DNA of 64,000 bases from positions 62,001 to 126,000 of the forward strand of contig NZ_CANMFF010000003.1 of the NCBI RefSeq assembly GCF_947497005.1, written 5' to 3'. This DNA comes from an uncultured Ruegeria sp. GTDB lineage: Bacteria; Pseudomonadota; Alphaproteobacteria; Rhodobacterales; Rhodobacteraceae. The notes beneath the pieces were generated by a model that was not told the DNA's origin, did not search any database, and saw nothing but the letters and a program-made list of their open reading frames with translations. Position numbers and translations under genes: made by a program. Positions 1 through 9,075 of the stretch are shown piece after piece (positions within the stretch are counted from its first letter, which is position 1; the number at the start of each line of letters is the position of its first letter).

Positions 1-188
1 CCGTCGAAAGTGGAGCCCCGATTGTGTGGGCTTGAGAGCTGAAACAACAGCGAAAAACGGTTCAGCCTGGAGGAATTTTCAGCAGACATCTGAAGCGTGC
101 TCTGTGTCTAGATGTTAGACTGAATCTGACGCAGATTCGCTGTGAGTTTGCTGAGCGGGATCACATGATACCGGCACGGAGGAATATC

Positions 189-803
189 ATGACACAAAGT
201 ATAGATTTCGTTTACGATTTTTGCAGTCCAAATGCATTTCTGGCTCACAAGATGCTACCTGATCTGGCAGCGCGGCACAGTACCAAGATCAAATACGTAC
301 CGGTCCTTTTGCCTGCAGTGTTCAAGGCGACGCATAACCAAAGCCCATTTCAGGCATTTTCCGAGAACCGCCAGAAAACTTCTTATCTGACCCATGACTT
401 GCATCGTTTTGCCCGTCGTCGTGGGTTGAGTTTTCATATGAGCCCTCATTTTCCGATCAATACGAAATTCGCCATGCGAGGTGCACATTTTGCAAGCGGA
501 AAGTCATGGGAAAACAAGTATGTAAACGCTGTATTTGATGCAATTTGGGTGCATGGGCAAAAGGCGGACGAACTGGCCGTTCTCACCGACATTCTGCAAG
601 AAAATGAATTACCGGTTCGAAAACTGCGCGAGGCCATGACAAGCCCGGATATTAAGCAAGAATTGAAGGATCAAACCAAAGCCTTTGTTCGCCGCGGTGT
701 ATTTGGCGTGCCAAGCCTGTTCGCCGGGTCCGAAATGTTCTTTGGAAAGAACAGCTTGCCGAACCTGGAGATTGAACTCTCCAAAAACAAGGAAACAGAT
801 TAA
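189..803 (+). CDS. 2-hydroxychromene-2-carboxylate isomerase-like DsbA-family protein
   Basis: The 204-residue protein has the thioredoxin-fold/DsbA layout of the HCCA isomerase (kappa-class GST-like) family. An N-terminal beta strand leads into DFCSPNAF near residue 10, and a cis-proline loop, GVFGVPSLF, lies near residue 175. Family members isomerise chromene carboxylates in naphthalene breakdown or act as glutathione-dependent isomerases of unknown substrate; the real substrate cannot be read here. I chose the ATG at 189 because GGAGG lies just upstream; an ATG at 165 would add eight residues without a ribosome site. It is monocistronic and convergent with the SDR gene downstream. No aromatic-degradation genes are nearby, so the name is a family label only. 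Confidence 0.8.
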   Translation: MTQSIDFVYDFCSPNAFLAHKMLPDLAARHSTKIKYVPVLLPAVFKATHNQSPFQAFSENRQKTSYLTHDLHRFARRRGLSFHMSPHFPINTKFAMRGAHFASGKSWENKYVNAVFDAIWVHGQKADELAVLTDILQENELPVRKLREAMTSPDIKQELKDQTKAFVRRGVFGVPSLFAGSEMFFGKNSLPNLEIELSKNKETD

Positions 804-804
804 T

Positions 805-905
805 ACCAATGCTTTACGTGGTAGATTGAACGTCGCGCGCAGGACCATCATACAAATCCGGATTATCTAGTACACATGGACCTGCGCGTTAAAACTAGCA
901 TTGGT
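805..905. repeat. Nested imperfect palindrome between convergent genes
   Basis: An outer 9-bp perfect inverted repeat (805-813 with 897-905, ACCAATGCT/AGCATTGGT) encloses an inner stem (836-848 with 876-888) that pairs 12 of 13 bases around an A-A mismatch. It fills the gap between two converging genes, so it may act as a bidirectional transcript end or a structured RNA. No T-run follows either side, unlike a classic intrinsic terminator. It could also be a degenerate MITE-like element. Confidence 0.5.
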
Positions 906-931
906 CAAAAGGGTCATTCAACGCCCTGTCG

Positions 932-1750
932 TCAAAGGGCCTCGGCAAAGATATTGCCAGACGTTACTACGTTGATCCCTCCTGAGACCGGGATTACCGC
1001 ACCGGTAACATAGCTTCCACCACGCCCGCATAAGAACAGCATACATCCTGCAATGTCCTCATCGCAGCCAACACGCCCAAGAGGTACTGACTTTCCAACT
1101 TTTTCTCTCGTGTTTTCATCTGCCGTTGCAAAGGCCGTCATACGAGATACAAAAGGACCCGGTGCCAGCGCATTGACCGTCACATGATAGGGCGACAATT
1201 CCTTGGCCATTATTTTGGTCAAATGCAGAACCGCAGCCTTTGAGGCCGAATAGCTATAGGCTCCGTCGCCCATGGGAACTTCTCCCATCACGGATCCAAC
1301 ATTCACGACCCTCGCCGGATCGTCTGCAGTACCTGATTTCATCAACATAGGCAGAAGCCGCTGGGTCAGTTCAAAAATCCCGGCCACGTTGACAGACATT
1401 ACCTTGTCCCAAGCGTCATAAGGAAACTGTCCTAACGGCGCACCCCAGGAAACACCTGAATTATTCATAAGAATATCAATATGTTCCGTGCGATCTTCGA
1501 TGTCTGAAACCAATTTTGCAATGCCAGCCTCGCTGCCAATGTCTCCGGCAAATCCTTCAGCACTTCCCGGTGCATCCAGCGCGTTCAGTTCAGCGGCGGC
1601 CGCAGCACATGCGCCTCCGTTACGAGAGGCAATCAGTACACGTGCCCCGGCCCTGACCAGAGCTTCAGCTGCCATGCGACCGATACCCGTCGCACCGCCC
1701 GTGACCAACGCGGTTTTACCTGGCAACGTAAAAAGGGTGTCTGGGGTCAT
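932..1750 (-). CDS. SDR family NAD(P)-dependent oxidoreductase
   Basis: The 272-residue protein is a classical short-chain dehydrogenase/reductase. The cofactor motif TGGATGIG is near residue 17, the NNSG motif near 93, and the catalytic Tyr/Lys pair sits in YSYSASKAA near 160, with a preceding Ser in VGSVMGE. The C-terminal SGG...V stretch is typical of FabG-like members. I took the ATG at 1750 because AGGAGC precedes it at good spacing; the open frame continues 42 codons upstream with no ribosome site. It is divergent from the quinone reductase gene, with a 154-bp shared gap. The substrate is unknown. Confidence 0.85.
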   Translation of the reverse strand: MTPDTLFTLPGKTALVTGGATGIGRMAAEALVRAGARVLIASRNGGACAAAAAELNALDAPGSAEGFAGDIGSEAGIAKLVSDIEDRTEHIDILMNNSGVSWGAPLGQFPYDAWDKVMSVNVAGIFELTQRLLPMLMKSGTADDPARVVNVGSVMGEVPMGDGAYSYSASKAAVLHLTKIMAKELSPYHVTVNALAPGPFVSRMTAFATADENTREKVGKSVPLGRVGCDEDIAGCMLFLCGRGGSYVTGAVIPVSGGINVVTSGNIFAEAL

Positions 1751-1904
1751 TGTCGTGCTCCTAAACAAATTCTGATTGCGTCCACACTCAGATCCATCCC
1801 GCAACTTCATTGCCGTCACGGTAACCAGCGTTTCACTGCGTTGACAATTGCATGGGCTGCACCAAGAATTCCTCACGACAAACTACAGGCACATTAGAGG
1901 TGGT

Positions 1905-2906
1905 ATGCAAGCATTACTCAGCGTCGCACCAGGCGGACCCGAAACCTTGGAACTAACAACCTTGCCTGACCCGCAACCTGGAAAAGGGCAACTGGTTATT
2001 GGCGTCAAAGCGGCGGGAGTGAATTTTCCGGACACGCTGATCATTCAGGACCTCTATCAGATAAAACCGCCAAGGCCTTTCGCTCCGGGCGGTGAGGTGT
2101 CGGGTGAAGTGTTGGCCCTGGGTGAAGGTGTCACCGGATTTGATCTTGGTGACCGCGTTCTGGCACTGACCGGGCATGATGGATTTGCCACCCACGCAAC
2201 AATCAGGTCAGATGCAGCAATCAGGTTTCCTGATATGATGCCTTACCAGGATGCTGCCTGTTTCATCTTTACTTACGGAACCTCGTACCACGCGCTCAAG
2301 GACCGGGCCGCGATTAAGCCGGGGGAAACCTTGCTGGTTCTGGGGGCAGCTGGCGGGGTTGGATCAGCGGCCATCGAACTGGGAAAAGCTTTAGGTGCCA
2401 AAGTGATTGCAGGCGTTTCCTCGGCAGAGAAAGCCGAATTCTGCTGTCAGATTGGTGCGGATGAGGTCGTGATCTATCCGCGCGACATGGACAAAGATGC
2501 GCAGAAAGCCTTTGCTGCCGAGGTCAAGAAACTTGCCGGTCACAACGGTGTGGACGTGGTCTATGACGCAGTCGGCGGCGCTTTGGCTGAACCATCCCTG
2601 CGTAGCATGGCGTGGAAAGGGCGATATCTTGTTGTCGGTTTCCCAGCTGGCATTCCGCAGGTTCCGCTGAATCTGGCGTTGTTGAAGGGATGCCAGATCG
2701 TAGGAGTGTTTTGGGGCGCTTCCGTTTTCCGTGAACCCAAGAGCCACGCGAAAAACGTCGAGGAGCTGTTCGAACTCTATCGCGACGGGAAGATCAAGCC
2801 GCTAATAAGTGCGCAGTATCCGCTTGAACGTGCGCACCAAGCGATCGCACAATTGTCGCGCCGCTCTGTTCTTGGGAAAATAGTTGTCACTATGGAGAGT
2901 GTTTGA
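1905..2906 (+). CDS. NADPH:quinone oxidoreductase family (zinc-independent MDR) protein
   Basis: The 333-residue MDR-superfamily protein has a GroES-like N-terminal domain (GVNFPDTLIIQ near 35) and a Rossmann domain with the NADPH motif GAAGGVGSAAIELGK near 148. It lacks the structural-zinc cysteine cluster and catalytic zinc ligands of alcohol dehydrogenases, which fits the quinone reductase/zeta-crystallin branch. The ATG at 1905 follows AGAGGTGG; an upstream frame opening at 1848 overlaps the divergent SDR gene's leader and is unlikely. It probably reduces quinones or enones with NADPH in the cytoplasm. Confidence 0.82.
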   Translation: MQALLSVAPGGPETLELTTLPDPQPGKGQLVIGVKAAGVNFPDTLIIQDLYQIKPPRPFAPGGEVSGEVLALGEGVTGFDLGDRVLALTGHDGFATHATIRSDAAIRFPDMMPYQDAACFIFTYGTSYHALKDRAAIKPGETLLVLGAAGGVGSAAIELGKALGAKVIAGVSSAEKAEFCCQIGADEVVIYPRDMDKDAQKAFAAEVKKLAGHNGVDVVYDAVGGALAEPSLRSMAWKGRYLVVGFPAGIPQVPLNLALLKGCQIVGVFWGASVFREPKSHAKNVEELFELYRDGKIKPLISAQYPLERAHQAIAQLSRRSVLGKIVVTMESV

Positions 2907-3029
2907 AGTCTGTTTTTAAGCTGTCTCCTGATTTGTTCTCAGAGCAACTGACTGAATTCAATCCGGCAAAGTCAGGTGGACAACCCGGCCAATTCGCGTC
3001 TATGAACCAATTATGGGGATCGTGAAAAC

Positions 3030-3479
3030 ATGCAAAACGTTTTGGTATTGAATGGCCCAAATCTCAATCTGCTGGGTACAAGGCAGCCCGAGGTCTACGG
3101 CAGCACAACTTTACATATGATCGAGGAACGTTGTGTGCAGCATGGTGCTTCCATAGGCTTGGATGTCACCCATCTGCAATCCAATCACGAGGGTGTATTA
3201 CTTGACGCAATTCACGCGGCACGCGGTGTTCAAAGCGGTCTGGTTCTAAACGCAGGAGCGTTCACGCACACTTCAATTGCATTGTTTGATGCAATTGCCT
3301 CGGTGGAATTACCAGTTGTCGAGGTGCATCTGTCCAACATTCATGCCAGAGAGACCTTTCGGCACAAATCCTACATTGCACCCGTCGCATTGGGTCAGAT
3401 CTGTGGCTTTGGCGCGCATAGCTATATTCTTGCACTGGATGCACTTGCGGCCCATCTGAAATCTGGTGGCCCGGCATGA
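3030..3479 (+). CDS. aroQ: Type II 3-dehydroquinate dehydratase
   Basis: The 149-residue protein matches type II dehydroquinase in length and motifs. NGPNLNLLGTRQPEVYG at residues 8-24 carries the catalytic Arg/Tyr loop, QSNHEG near 54 is the substrate-binding turn, and HLSNIHARETFRHKS near 102 holds the catalytic His. It converts 3-dehydroquinate to 3-dehydroshikimate in the shikimate pathway as a dodecamer. Its stop codon overlaps the start of the LuxR-type regulator by 4 bp (ATGA), so the two are probably translated from one mRNA. That pairing has no obvious metabolic logic. Confidence 0.95.
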   Translation: MQNVLVLNGPNLNLLGTRQPEVYGSTTLHMIEERCVQHGASIGLDVTHLQSNHEGVLLDAIHAARGVQSGLVLNAGAFTHTSIALFDAIASVELPVVEVHLSNIHARETFRHKSYIAPVALGQICGFGAHSYILALDALAAHLKSGGPA

Positions 3480-4231
3480 ATCTCAAAGAATATCTGCGGT
3501 TTGTTAGCTACGCCAAGACCCTGGAAGATCTGTGGGACGCCCATTGCCGCCAGATGTCCGAGTTCGGATTTGCACGCTTGATCTATGGCTACACGCAATT
3601 CAGGACAGCTACGTCGTTGGGCGATCCAGAAGATTTCGTTATCCTCACAAACCACAAACGGGCCTATGTTGACGGTTTCATCAAGGATGGCCTGTATTTT
3701 CATGCGCCCATGTTGAAATGGGCACTGGACAACGAAGGCGCGGCCAGCTGGAAAATGTTGCAGGAGATGAATTCGGGCGGGACGATGACCGCCAAGGAAC
3801 GCGACGTTTTCGAGTTCAACAGGTCCATGGGCGTGGTTGCAGGCTATACCGTCAGCTTCAATTCGGTTTCCATGCGTTCGAAAGGGGCGATCTCACTGGC
3901 CGCAGCGGATGAATTGAGCCAGGAAGACGTAGACGCAGTGTGGGCAGAACATGGCGACGACATTCTTCTTATGAACAACGTTGCGCATCTGAAAATCCTC
4001 ACCCTGCCCTATCACCCACCAAACCGGGCACTGACCAAACGACAACGTGAAGCCTTGCAGTGGGTCGGTGATGGGAAAACCACACAGGATATCGCGCTGT
4101 TAATGGGACTGACTTCGGCGACAGTCGAAAAACACCTTCGACTCGCGCGGGAATCTCTGTCGGTTGAAACGACGGCGCAGGCGGTTCTGAAGGCGTCGTT
4201 GCACAATCAGATGTTCATTATGGAAGCGTAG
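3476..4231 (+). CDS. LuxR-family regulator with N-terminal autoinducer-binding-like domain
   Basis: The 251-residue protein has an N-terminal region of about 165 residues resembling the autoinducer-binding domain of LuxR proteins. A C-terminal LuxR-type helix-turn-helix follows at about residues 180-245 (LTKRQREALQWVGDGKTTQDIA). The usual Asp-Pro pair of acyl-homoserine-lactone receptors is not evident; DGLYFHAP occupies the matching area, so the ligand may be non-canonical or absent. No luxI synthase is within the window, so it is a LuxR solo. The ATGA overlap with aroQ implies cotranscription. Confidence 0.85.
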   Translation: MNLKEYLRFVSYAKTLEDLWDAHCRQMSEFGFARLIYGYTQFRTATSLGDPEDFVILTNHKRAYVDGFIKDGLYFHAPMLKWALDNEGAASWKMLQEMNSGGTMTAKERDVFEFNRSMGVVAGYTVSFNSVSMRSKGAISLAAADELSQEDVDAVWAEHGDDILLMNNVAHLKILTLPYHPPNRALTKRQREALQWVGDGKTTQDIALLMGLTSATVEKHLRLARESLSVETTAQAVLKASLHNQMFIMEA

Positions 4232-4442
4232 CCGCAACATTTTGACGCTATCCCGCGTCAGTTTACCCTAGGTAAGGAAATCACTACTTTTCAAATCTAA
4301 CCTAAAAGTTGCAAAGTGAGAGTGTTCCGTGAGTGGTGGCTTTAGCCAGGGAACATTCGGTTGGATCTTTGCAATAACAAAGCTCTCCAATCACTCTGAC
4401 AAGGGGGCGCCTATTTGTCTGCGTACCGGTGTCGGAATTTTT

Positions 4443-4479
4443 GGGGGGCCCCGACCATCCCCATCATGCGGGGCCCTCC
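4443..4479 (+). terminator. GC-rich hairpin, possible terminator of the luxR-type gene
   Basis: An 11-bp stem (4443-4453 with 4469-4479, one G-T pair) encloses a 15-nt loop. It lies about 210 bp after the luxR-type stop and lacks a T-run, so a terminator role is only a guess. Confidence 0.35.
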
Positions 4480-4486
4480 AATCCTT

Positions 4487-4522
4487 TCACCAACATACAG
4501 TTTCTCACCAACATACAGTTTC
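4487..4522. repeat. 18-bp perfect tandem duplication
   Basis: TCACCAACATACAGTTTC occurs twice without a gap (4487-4504 and 4505-4522). It is noncoding and probably a replication-slippage duplication. Two identical sites could also bind a protein. Confidence 0.85.
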
Positions 4523-4553
4523 GTAGCTTTGCCACGTAAACCTTGTCGAAATG

Positions 4554-4583
4554 AAAAAAGGGCTACGCTATGCGTAACCCTTT
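4554..4583 (-). terminator. Intrinsic terminator of rpsB-tsf
   Basis: Read leftward, a 12-bp stem (4572-4583 with 4557-4568, one G-U pair, 3-nt loop) runs into six T residues. A smaller hairpin at about 4598-4616 lies just before it. This ends the rpsB-tsf transcript. Confidence 0.85.
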
Positions 4584-4622
4584 AAGTTTTTTGAATAAGA
4601 CCCCGGTTGGGTCTTTTAACGT

Positions 4623-5498
4623 TTAGCCCTGAGCGGCCTTTGCAACTTCTGCCGCGAAATCTTCTTTCTCGACAACGATGCCTTCGCCAACTTCCAGACG
4701 GATGAAACCGGTGATGGTAGCGCCAGCTTCCTTGGCCGCTGCTTCGACGGTCAGGTCGGGGTTCACAACGAACGACTGGTTCAGCAGAGTCGATTCGGCG
4801 ACGAATTTCTTCATGCGGCCAACGATCATCTTTTCAATCACCTGCTCCGGCTTGCCGGATTCGCGGGCGATGTCCATCTGAACCTGCTTTTCTTTTTCAA
4901 CAACAGCCGGATCCATGTCGGCCTCGGACAGAGCTGCGGGGTTCACAGCCGCGATGTGCATCGCAACCTGCTTGCCGATCGCCTCGTCGCCGCCGGACAG
5001 AGCAACCAGAACACCGATCTTGCCCATGCCATTGGTGGCTGCGTTGTGGACGTAGGACACAACGGTGTCACCCGACAGCTTGGACATGCGGCGTACCGAC
5101 ATGTTTTCACCGATAGTGGCGATCTTGTCGGTCAGGGTGTCGGCAACCGATTTGCCTCCCAGGTCAGCCGCCAGCAGAGCGTCGACGTCAGCTACGCCTT
5201 CGGCTGCATAAGCGATCTTGCCGACCATTTCCTGGAAGTCTGCGTTTTTCGCGACAAAGTCGGTTTCCGAGTTCACCTCGACAGCAACACCATTGCCACC
5301 GTTGACGTGAACGGCAACCAGACCTTCTGCTGCGGTACGGCCCGATTTCTTGGCCGCTTTGGCCAGACCTTTGGTGCGCAGCCAGTCAACGGCTTCGTCC
5401 ATATTGCCACCGGTTTCGGTCAGCGCTTTTTTTGCGTCCATCATGCCTGCGCCGGTCGAGTCGCGCAGTTCTTTAACCATTGCTGCTGTGATTGCCAT
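4623..5498 (-). CDS. tsf: Elongation factor Ts
   Basis: The 291-residue protein is the nucleotide exchange factor that recycles EF-Tu-GDP. The N-terminal UBA-like domain contains [18 protein letters not shown], including the TDFVAKN motif of the core domain near residue 79. Length is as expected for alphaproteobacteria. It lies 77 bp downstream of rpsB on the same strand, the nearly universal rpsB-tsf operon, and is followed by a strong terminator. Confidence 0.97.
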   Translation of the reverse strand: MAITAAMVKELRDSTGAGMMDAKKALTETGGNMDEAVDWLRTKGLAKAAKKSGRTAAEGLVAVHVNGGNGVAVEVNSETDFVAKNADFQEMVGKIAYAAEGVADVDALLAADLGGKSVADTLTDKIATIGENMSVRRMSKLSGDTVVSYVHNAATNGMGKIGVLVALSGGDEAIGKQVAMHIAAVNPAALSEADMDPAVVEKEKQVQMDIARESGKPEQVIEKMIVGRMKKFVAESTLLNQSFVVNPDLTVEAAAKEAGATITGFIRLEVGEGIVVEKEDFAAEVAKAAQG

Positions 5499-5528
5499 CT
5501 TTTGGCTCTCCTCAATTCAAACGGAATT

Positions 5529-5550
5529 GGGGCAGGTCATACCCTGCCCC
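5529..5550 (-). promoter_or_regulatory. Intercistronic hairpin between rpsB and tsf
   Basis: An 8-bp perfect stem (5529-5536 with 5543-5550, GGGGCAGG/CCTGCCCC) sits in the 77-bp gap. There is no T-run after it. It may partially attenuate transcription or mark an RNA processing site that sets the S2:EF-Ts ratio. Confidence 0.5.
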
Positions 5551-5575
5551 ATATGTCATTTACGTGACGGGCAGC

Positions 5576-6379
5576 TTACGCTTCGGCTTTGGCTTCCGGC
5601 GCGGCTTCTTCTGCAACGGGTGCTTCTTCTGCAACGGCTTCTTCAACCGGTGCTTCTTCGAACGCGCCCAGGTCTACACCAGCTGCACCCATCTGAGCGG
5701 TCATACCGTCCAGAGCGGCGCGTGCGACCAGATCGCAATACAGAGCGATTGCGCGTGCTGCATCGTCGTTGCCAGGAATGATGTAGTCAACGCCGTCAGG
5801 CGAGCAGTTGGTGTCGACAACAGCCACAACCGGGATACCCAGTTTGTTTGCTTCGGCGATGGCCAGTGCTTCTTTTTTGACGTCGATGACGAACAGCAGA
5901 TCAGGAACGCCGCCCATTTCGCGGATACCGCCCAGCGAAGCCTGCAATTTGCCCTGGTCACGTTCCATGCCCAGACGCTCTTTCTTGGTCAGGCCTTCGG
6001 CACCCGATTCCATGGCTTCGTCGATCTGGTTCAGACGGTTGATCGACTGGGAAACGGTTTTCCAGTTGGTCAGTGTGCCACCCAGCCAGCGGTGGTTCAT
6101 GTAATACTGAGCCGACTTTTCAGCCGCTTCAGCGATCGGGCCGGCAGCCTGACGCTTGGTACCAACGAACAGAACGCGGCCACCTTTTGCGACGGTGTCA
6201 CGGACAGCCTGCAGAGCCTGATCCAGCATCGGAACGGTCTGTGTCAGGTCCATGATGTGGATGCCATTGCGCGAGCCGTAGATGAACGGGCCCATGCGAG
6301 GATTCCAACGCTGTGTCTGGTGACCAAAGTGAACGCCAGCTTCCAGCAGCTGACGCATGGTGAACTCGGGAAGAGCCAT
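5576..6379 (-). CDS. rpsB: 30S ribosomal protein S2
   Basis: The 267-residue protein is ribosomal S2. It starts [20 protein letters not shown] and carries the family signatures [19 protein letters not shown] and [10 protein letters not shown]. The C-terminal tail after residue 235 is an acidic Ala/Glu/Pro-rich extension seen in alphaproteobacterial S2. The ATG at 6379 follows AAAGGAAT; the open frame extends 54 codons upstream but those residues do not resemble S2. First gene of the rpsB-tsf operon. Confidence 0.97.
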   Translation of the reverse strand: MALPEFTMRQLLEAGVHFGHQTQRWNPRMGPFIYGSRNGIHIMDLTQTVPMLDQALQAVRDTVAKGGRVLFVGTKRQAAGPIAEAAEKSAQYYMNHRWLGGTLTNWKTVSQSINRLNQIDEAMESGAEGLTKKERLGMERDQGKLQASLGGIREMGGVPDLLFVIDVKKEALAIAEANKLGIPVVAVVDTNCSPDGVDYIIPGNDDAARAIALYCDLVARAALDGMTAQMGAAGVDLGAFEEAPVEEAVAEEAPVAEEAAPEAKAEA

Positions 6380-6546
6380 GCTTGTATTCCTTTTTCCGGT
6401 TTGCGCCTCGGCGGGGGTGAAAGAAGCGGATGCTCCAACCGGCGGGCCAGATAAGGATGTCTCCCCTACAAAGCCCAAACCCCACCTGCGGGTTTGAATG
6501 GCGCGCGTATACGGCAGGATTTCATGTAGCGCAAGGGTCAATCGCC

Positions 6547-7383
6547 CTATTTTTCAAGCTGCGCCAAGCTATGTGCATGGCGTACGGCGTCTTCGCAGTG
6601 CGCTGCCAAGGTCTTGCGGTTTTCAAAGTCGCTGACCTTTGCCGGAGCGTGGTATATCAACTCGACTGAGCCCTGCCTGCGTGCAGCGAGTGTCTGTAGA
6701 AAATGTGGTCCAAAATCCATATCACCCCACCAGCCGTAAAACCGCGCGGGTTGCTCTTTGGGGGCGTGGAAAACCACCGAGACCGGCTGAACATACATGA
6801 AATCCAACAATTCATCTGCAAAGAACGCCGCGAAAAGCGTTGTTTTGAATGGTAAAACACGAAGACCATCTGTCGATGTACCTTCGGGAAAGAACAGCAA
6901 CTTATGCCCGGCTTTGAGGCGCTCTTCAAACACCCTTGTCTGTTCCCGCGCCTTCTTTCGGTTGCGTTCGATGAACACTGTGCCCGTCGCCCGTGCCAAC
7001 CAGCCGATGCCCGGCCATTTGGCGACTTCTGCTTTGGATACAAAATAAACCCGCTTACATGCGTTCAAAGCAAAGATATCCAGCCATGATGAATGGTTGG
7101 CAACCAGCGCACCGCGCTCTCGCATCAACTCTCCGGACGTTCGAAAACCCATTCCGAGTATGCGGAGCGCATTGCGACAGACGAACTGGCTGACAAACGG
7201 GGTAACCGGGCGCTGTACCCCACACAGTGGACTCTCGAACAAGCGCAGGGTTAGCAGGATGATCAACCCGCCAAACACCAATATGGCCAAAGGCACGCCG
7301 CGCAGGATCACCATCACCCATCCGATCAGGTCCAGACGGATCGGGTCTGGCGCGTCTTCGCTTTGCCAGGAAGGGTCGCTCAC
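6547..7383 (-). CDS. olsA: Lyso-ornithine lipid O-acyltransferase (PlsC family)
   Basis: The 278-residue protein has an N-terminal hydrophobic segment at about residues 20-45 and the acyltransferase motifs HSSWLD (HX4D, near 95) and [10 protein letters not shown] (near 160). By family it could be a general 1-acylglycerol-3-phosphate acyltransferase (PlsC). The reason to call it OlsA is position: it starts 4 bp after a clear OlsB homologue, the standard olsB-olsA arrangement. OlsA adds the second acyl chain, by ester linkage, to lyso-ornithine lipid at the inner membrane. Confidence 0.82.
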   Translation of the reverse strand: MSDPSWQSEDAPDPIRLDLIGWVMVILRGVPLAILVFGGLIILLTLRLFESPLCGVQRPVTPFVSQFVCRNALRILGMGFRTSGELMRERGALVANHSSWLDIFALNACKRVYFVSKAEVAKWPGIGWLARATGTVFIERNRKKAREQTRVFEERLKAGHKLLFFPEGTSTDGLRVLPFKTTLFAAFFADELLDFMYVQPVSVVFHAPKEQPARFYGWWGDMDFGPHFLQTLAARRQGSVELIYHAPAKVSDFENRKTLAAHCEDAVRHAHSLAQLEK

Positions 7384-7387
7384 AAGA

Positions 7388-8143
7388 TCAGGCCCCGCTG
7401 TAGATACGTTTTTGCCGCTCGTTCATCCGGGCGGTGTCGAGGATCAGGCAGACATCGGTCGTGTTGAAGACATGATCGATAAAGGCCCCCTCACCCACAA
7501 AGCCACCGAGTCGCAGATAGGCTTTGATCAACGAAGGCACCTGTACCATCGCGGCACGGCGATCCAGATCGTCGGGTGCAACCAGGTTCATGTCCTGAAA
7601 TACATCCGGTTGCGCCCGTACGCGCAAATCCGGTGGCGCAAGGTGATTGTGATGCAGCATCGATAGAGGTTGCGCCAGCGCTTGAACGTCAATGCCATGA
7701 AAACTGGCGACACCGAACAGAACTTCGATTTCGCGCTCATCAACGTAATTCGCCAGCCCGTTCCAGATATGATACATTGCGGTCCCGCCCCGGTAATCAG
7801 GGTGCAGGCAGGACCGCCCTAATTCCAGCAGTTTGCGGCCGCTCTGTTTCAGGACGGTCAAATCGTATTCATCCTCGGAATAGAACTGTCCCAGTTCAGC
7901 TGCACGGTCTCCTGGTAACAAACGATAGACGCCGATCACCTCGCCGGTTGCGTCATCATAGGCCAACATATGGTCGAAATGAGGGTCGAACTGATCCTTT
8001 TCCAACCCAGCCACGTGGTCGACCATCCTGCCGCCACCGCCCAGTTCACGCACGAACACGTCATAGCGCAAGCGCTGCGCGGCCCGTAATTCGTCTTCGG
8101 TTTCAGCAAGTTTGACGGTTAAGGAAGGGCCTGCATCGGGCAT
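7388..8143 (-). CDS. olsB: L-ornithine N-alpha-acyltransferase
   Basis: The 251-residue protein belongs to the GNAT-like family that includes OlsB. It shows LRAAQRLRYDVFVREL near residue 18, DEYDLTVL, and ELGRSCLHPDYRGG near 125, the acyl-ACP binding core. It transfers a 3-hydroxyacyl group from ACP to the alpha-amine of ornithine, the first step of ornithine lipid synthesis. These phosphorus-free membrane lipids are common in roseobacters, where they are often constitutive. No PhoB-box-like element is evident upstream. It is cotranscribed with olsA. Confidence 0.88.
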   Translation of the reverse strand: MPDAGPSLTVKLAETEDELRAAQRLRYDVFVRELGGGGRMVDHVAGLEKDQFDPHFDHMLAYDDATGEVIGVYRLLPGDRAAELGQFYSEDEYDLTVLKQSGRKLLELGRSCLHPDYRGGTAMYHIWNGLANYVDEREIEVLFGVASFHGIDVQALAQPLSMLHHNHLAPPDLRVRAQPDVFQDMNLVAPDDLDRRAAMVQVPSLIKAYLRLGGFVGEGAFIDHVFNTTDVCLILDTARMNERQKRIYSGA

Positions 8144-8251
8144 CTGGGGCGTTTGGTCCTATTGTTGCTTATCTGCCTGATACCTCAGTTTTTCACGGCT
8201 TAGCAACCTGCGCTGATCTGGCGGGTTCCGTTAACCTTTCCTAAACCAGTT

Positions 8252-8434
8252 TCACGGATCAAAGACCGGCATCAGGGCGATGCGCGTTCCGTCGATTACC
8301 ACTTTCCCCTGCTCGCGAAAGTTCACGGTGATCTTGCCTGCGATGTTGGACTGAACCTGTCCGACACCCCAATCGGGGAAATCCGGGTGGCGGACATACA
8401 TGCCCGGTGCAAATATTGCATTGAGATCTGTCAT
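8252..8434 (-). CDS. DUF3553 domain-containing small protein
   Basis: This 60-residue protein matches the DUF3553 family in length and in the features PGMYVRHPDFPDWGVGQVQS and VNFREQGKVVI. It resembles a small SH3-like beta-barrel, similar to the CarD/UvrD C-terminal fold that contacts RNA polymerase or nucleic acid, but function is unknown. It lies divergent from chpT with a 44-bp gap, so the two probably share a promoter region. Confidence 0.85.
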   Translation of the reverse strand: MTDLNAIFAPGMYVRHPDFPDWGVGQVQSNIAGKITVNFREQGKVVIDGTRIALMPVFDP

Positions 8435-8478
8435 ATCGAGGCTCCCGGGTCCTGAGGCAGATACAGAAGGAGGTACGC

Positions 8479-9075
8479 ATGGGCGAAAGCAACGTCAACC
8501 TGGCCGAGTTGATCGGCTCTCGGATCTGCCATGATCTGATCAGCCCGATCGGCGCAATTACCAACGGGCTTGAGCTGTTGGATATGGTCGGCGCTGTGCA
8601 GGGCCCCGAAATGGAATTGATCTCGGGCAGTGTTGGCAGCGCCGGCGCGCGTATCCGGTTTTTCCGCGTGGCGTTTGGATCAGCGGAGGAGCAACCGCTT
8701 GGACGCGCTGAGGTTACGGAATTGTTAGCGGACATTGAACGTGCAGGCCGGGTGCGGGTTAACTGGAATCTGACCGGACCGGTGCCACGCAATCAGGTCA
8801 AACTGGCGTTTCTAGCGCTCATGTGCTGCGAAAGCGCTATGCCTTTGGGCGGAGCGGTCGAGGTTGCAAGCCACGGCACGAAGTGGACAGTTACCGGATC
8901 CGCCGACAAGCTGAATGTGGATAGCGCCCTATGGAAACACGTCGCAACAGGACAGTTTCCCAATAAGATAACGCCAGCACAGGTCCAGTTTGCTTTACTG
9001 CCCGAAGCTGCCACAGCGATGGGACGGCGGATTGCCGTTGAAACCTCGGCAACCCGTGTCCTGTTGAAATTTTAG
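8479..9075 (+). CDS. chpT: Histidine phosphotransferase ChpT
   Basis: The 198-residue protein has the HPTransfase (DUF2328) layout of ChpT. A DHp-like helical hairpin carries the phosphorylated His in [20 protein letters not shown] near residue 20, followed by a degenerate ATPase-like C-terminal domain. ChpT relays phosphate from the hybrid kinase CckA to CtrA. In roseobacters this relay controls flagella, gene transfer agents and cell-cycle-related genes rather than being essential. The ATG follows AGGAGGTACGC. ctrA and sciP lie about 31 kb away in this window. Confidence 0.9.
   Translation: MGESNVNLAELIGSRICHDLISPIGAITNGLELLDMVGAVQGPEMELISGSVGSAGARIRFFRVAFGSAEEQPLGRAEVTELLADIERAGRVRVNWNLTGPVPRNQVKLAFLALMCCESAMPLGGAVEVASHGTKWTVTGSADKLNVDSALWKHVATGQFPNKITPAQVQFALLPEAATAMGRRIAVETSATRVLLKF

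Larger units (their letters stand above)
4232..4553. other. Intergenic region with hairpin and tandem duplication, no gene seen
   Basis: This gap between the luxR-type gene and the tsf terminator holds no convincing gene: a 65-codon GTG frame at 4329 has no ribosome site. It contains an 11-bp GC-rich hairpin (4443-4479) and an 18-bp perfect tandem duplication (4487-4522). AT-rich sequence at 4280-4320 could hold a promoter but no clear -35/-10 pair is visible. Confidence 0.6.

Noticed and set aside
3476..4231. A quorum-sensing pair with luxI
   Set aside because: No acyl-homoserine-lactone synthase is present. The only distant relative of that fold here is OlsB, which is next to olsA and matches OlsB motifs.
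4329..4526. A 65-codon GTG-started frame in the luxR-tsf gap
   Set aside because: No ribosome site, odd composition, and it crosses the hairpin and tandem duplication, ending in the repeated peptide.
5492..6454. A 320-codon rightward open frame
   Set aside because: It lies antisense to rpsB, with low-complexity Phe/Cys/Asn composition produced by the reverse of an Ala/Glu-rich gene. No ribosome site.
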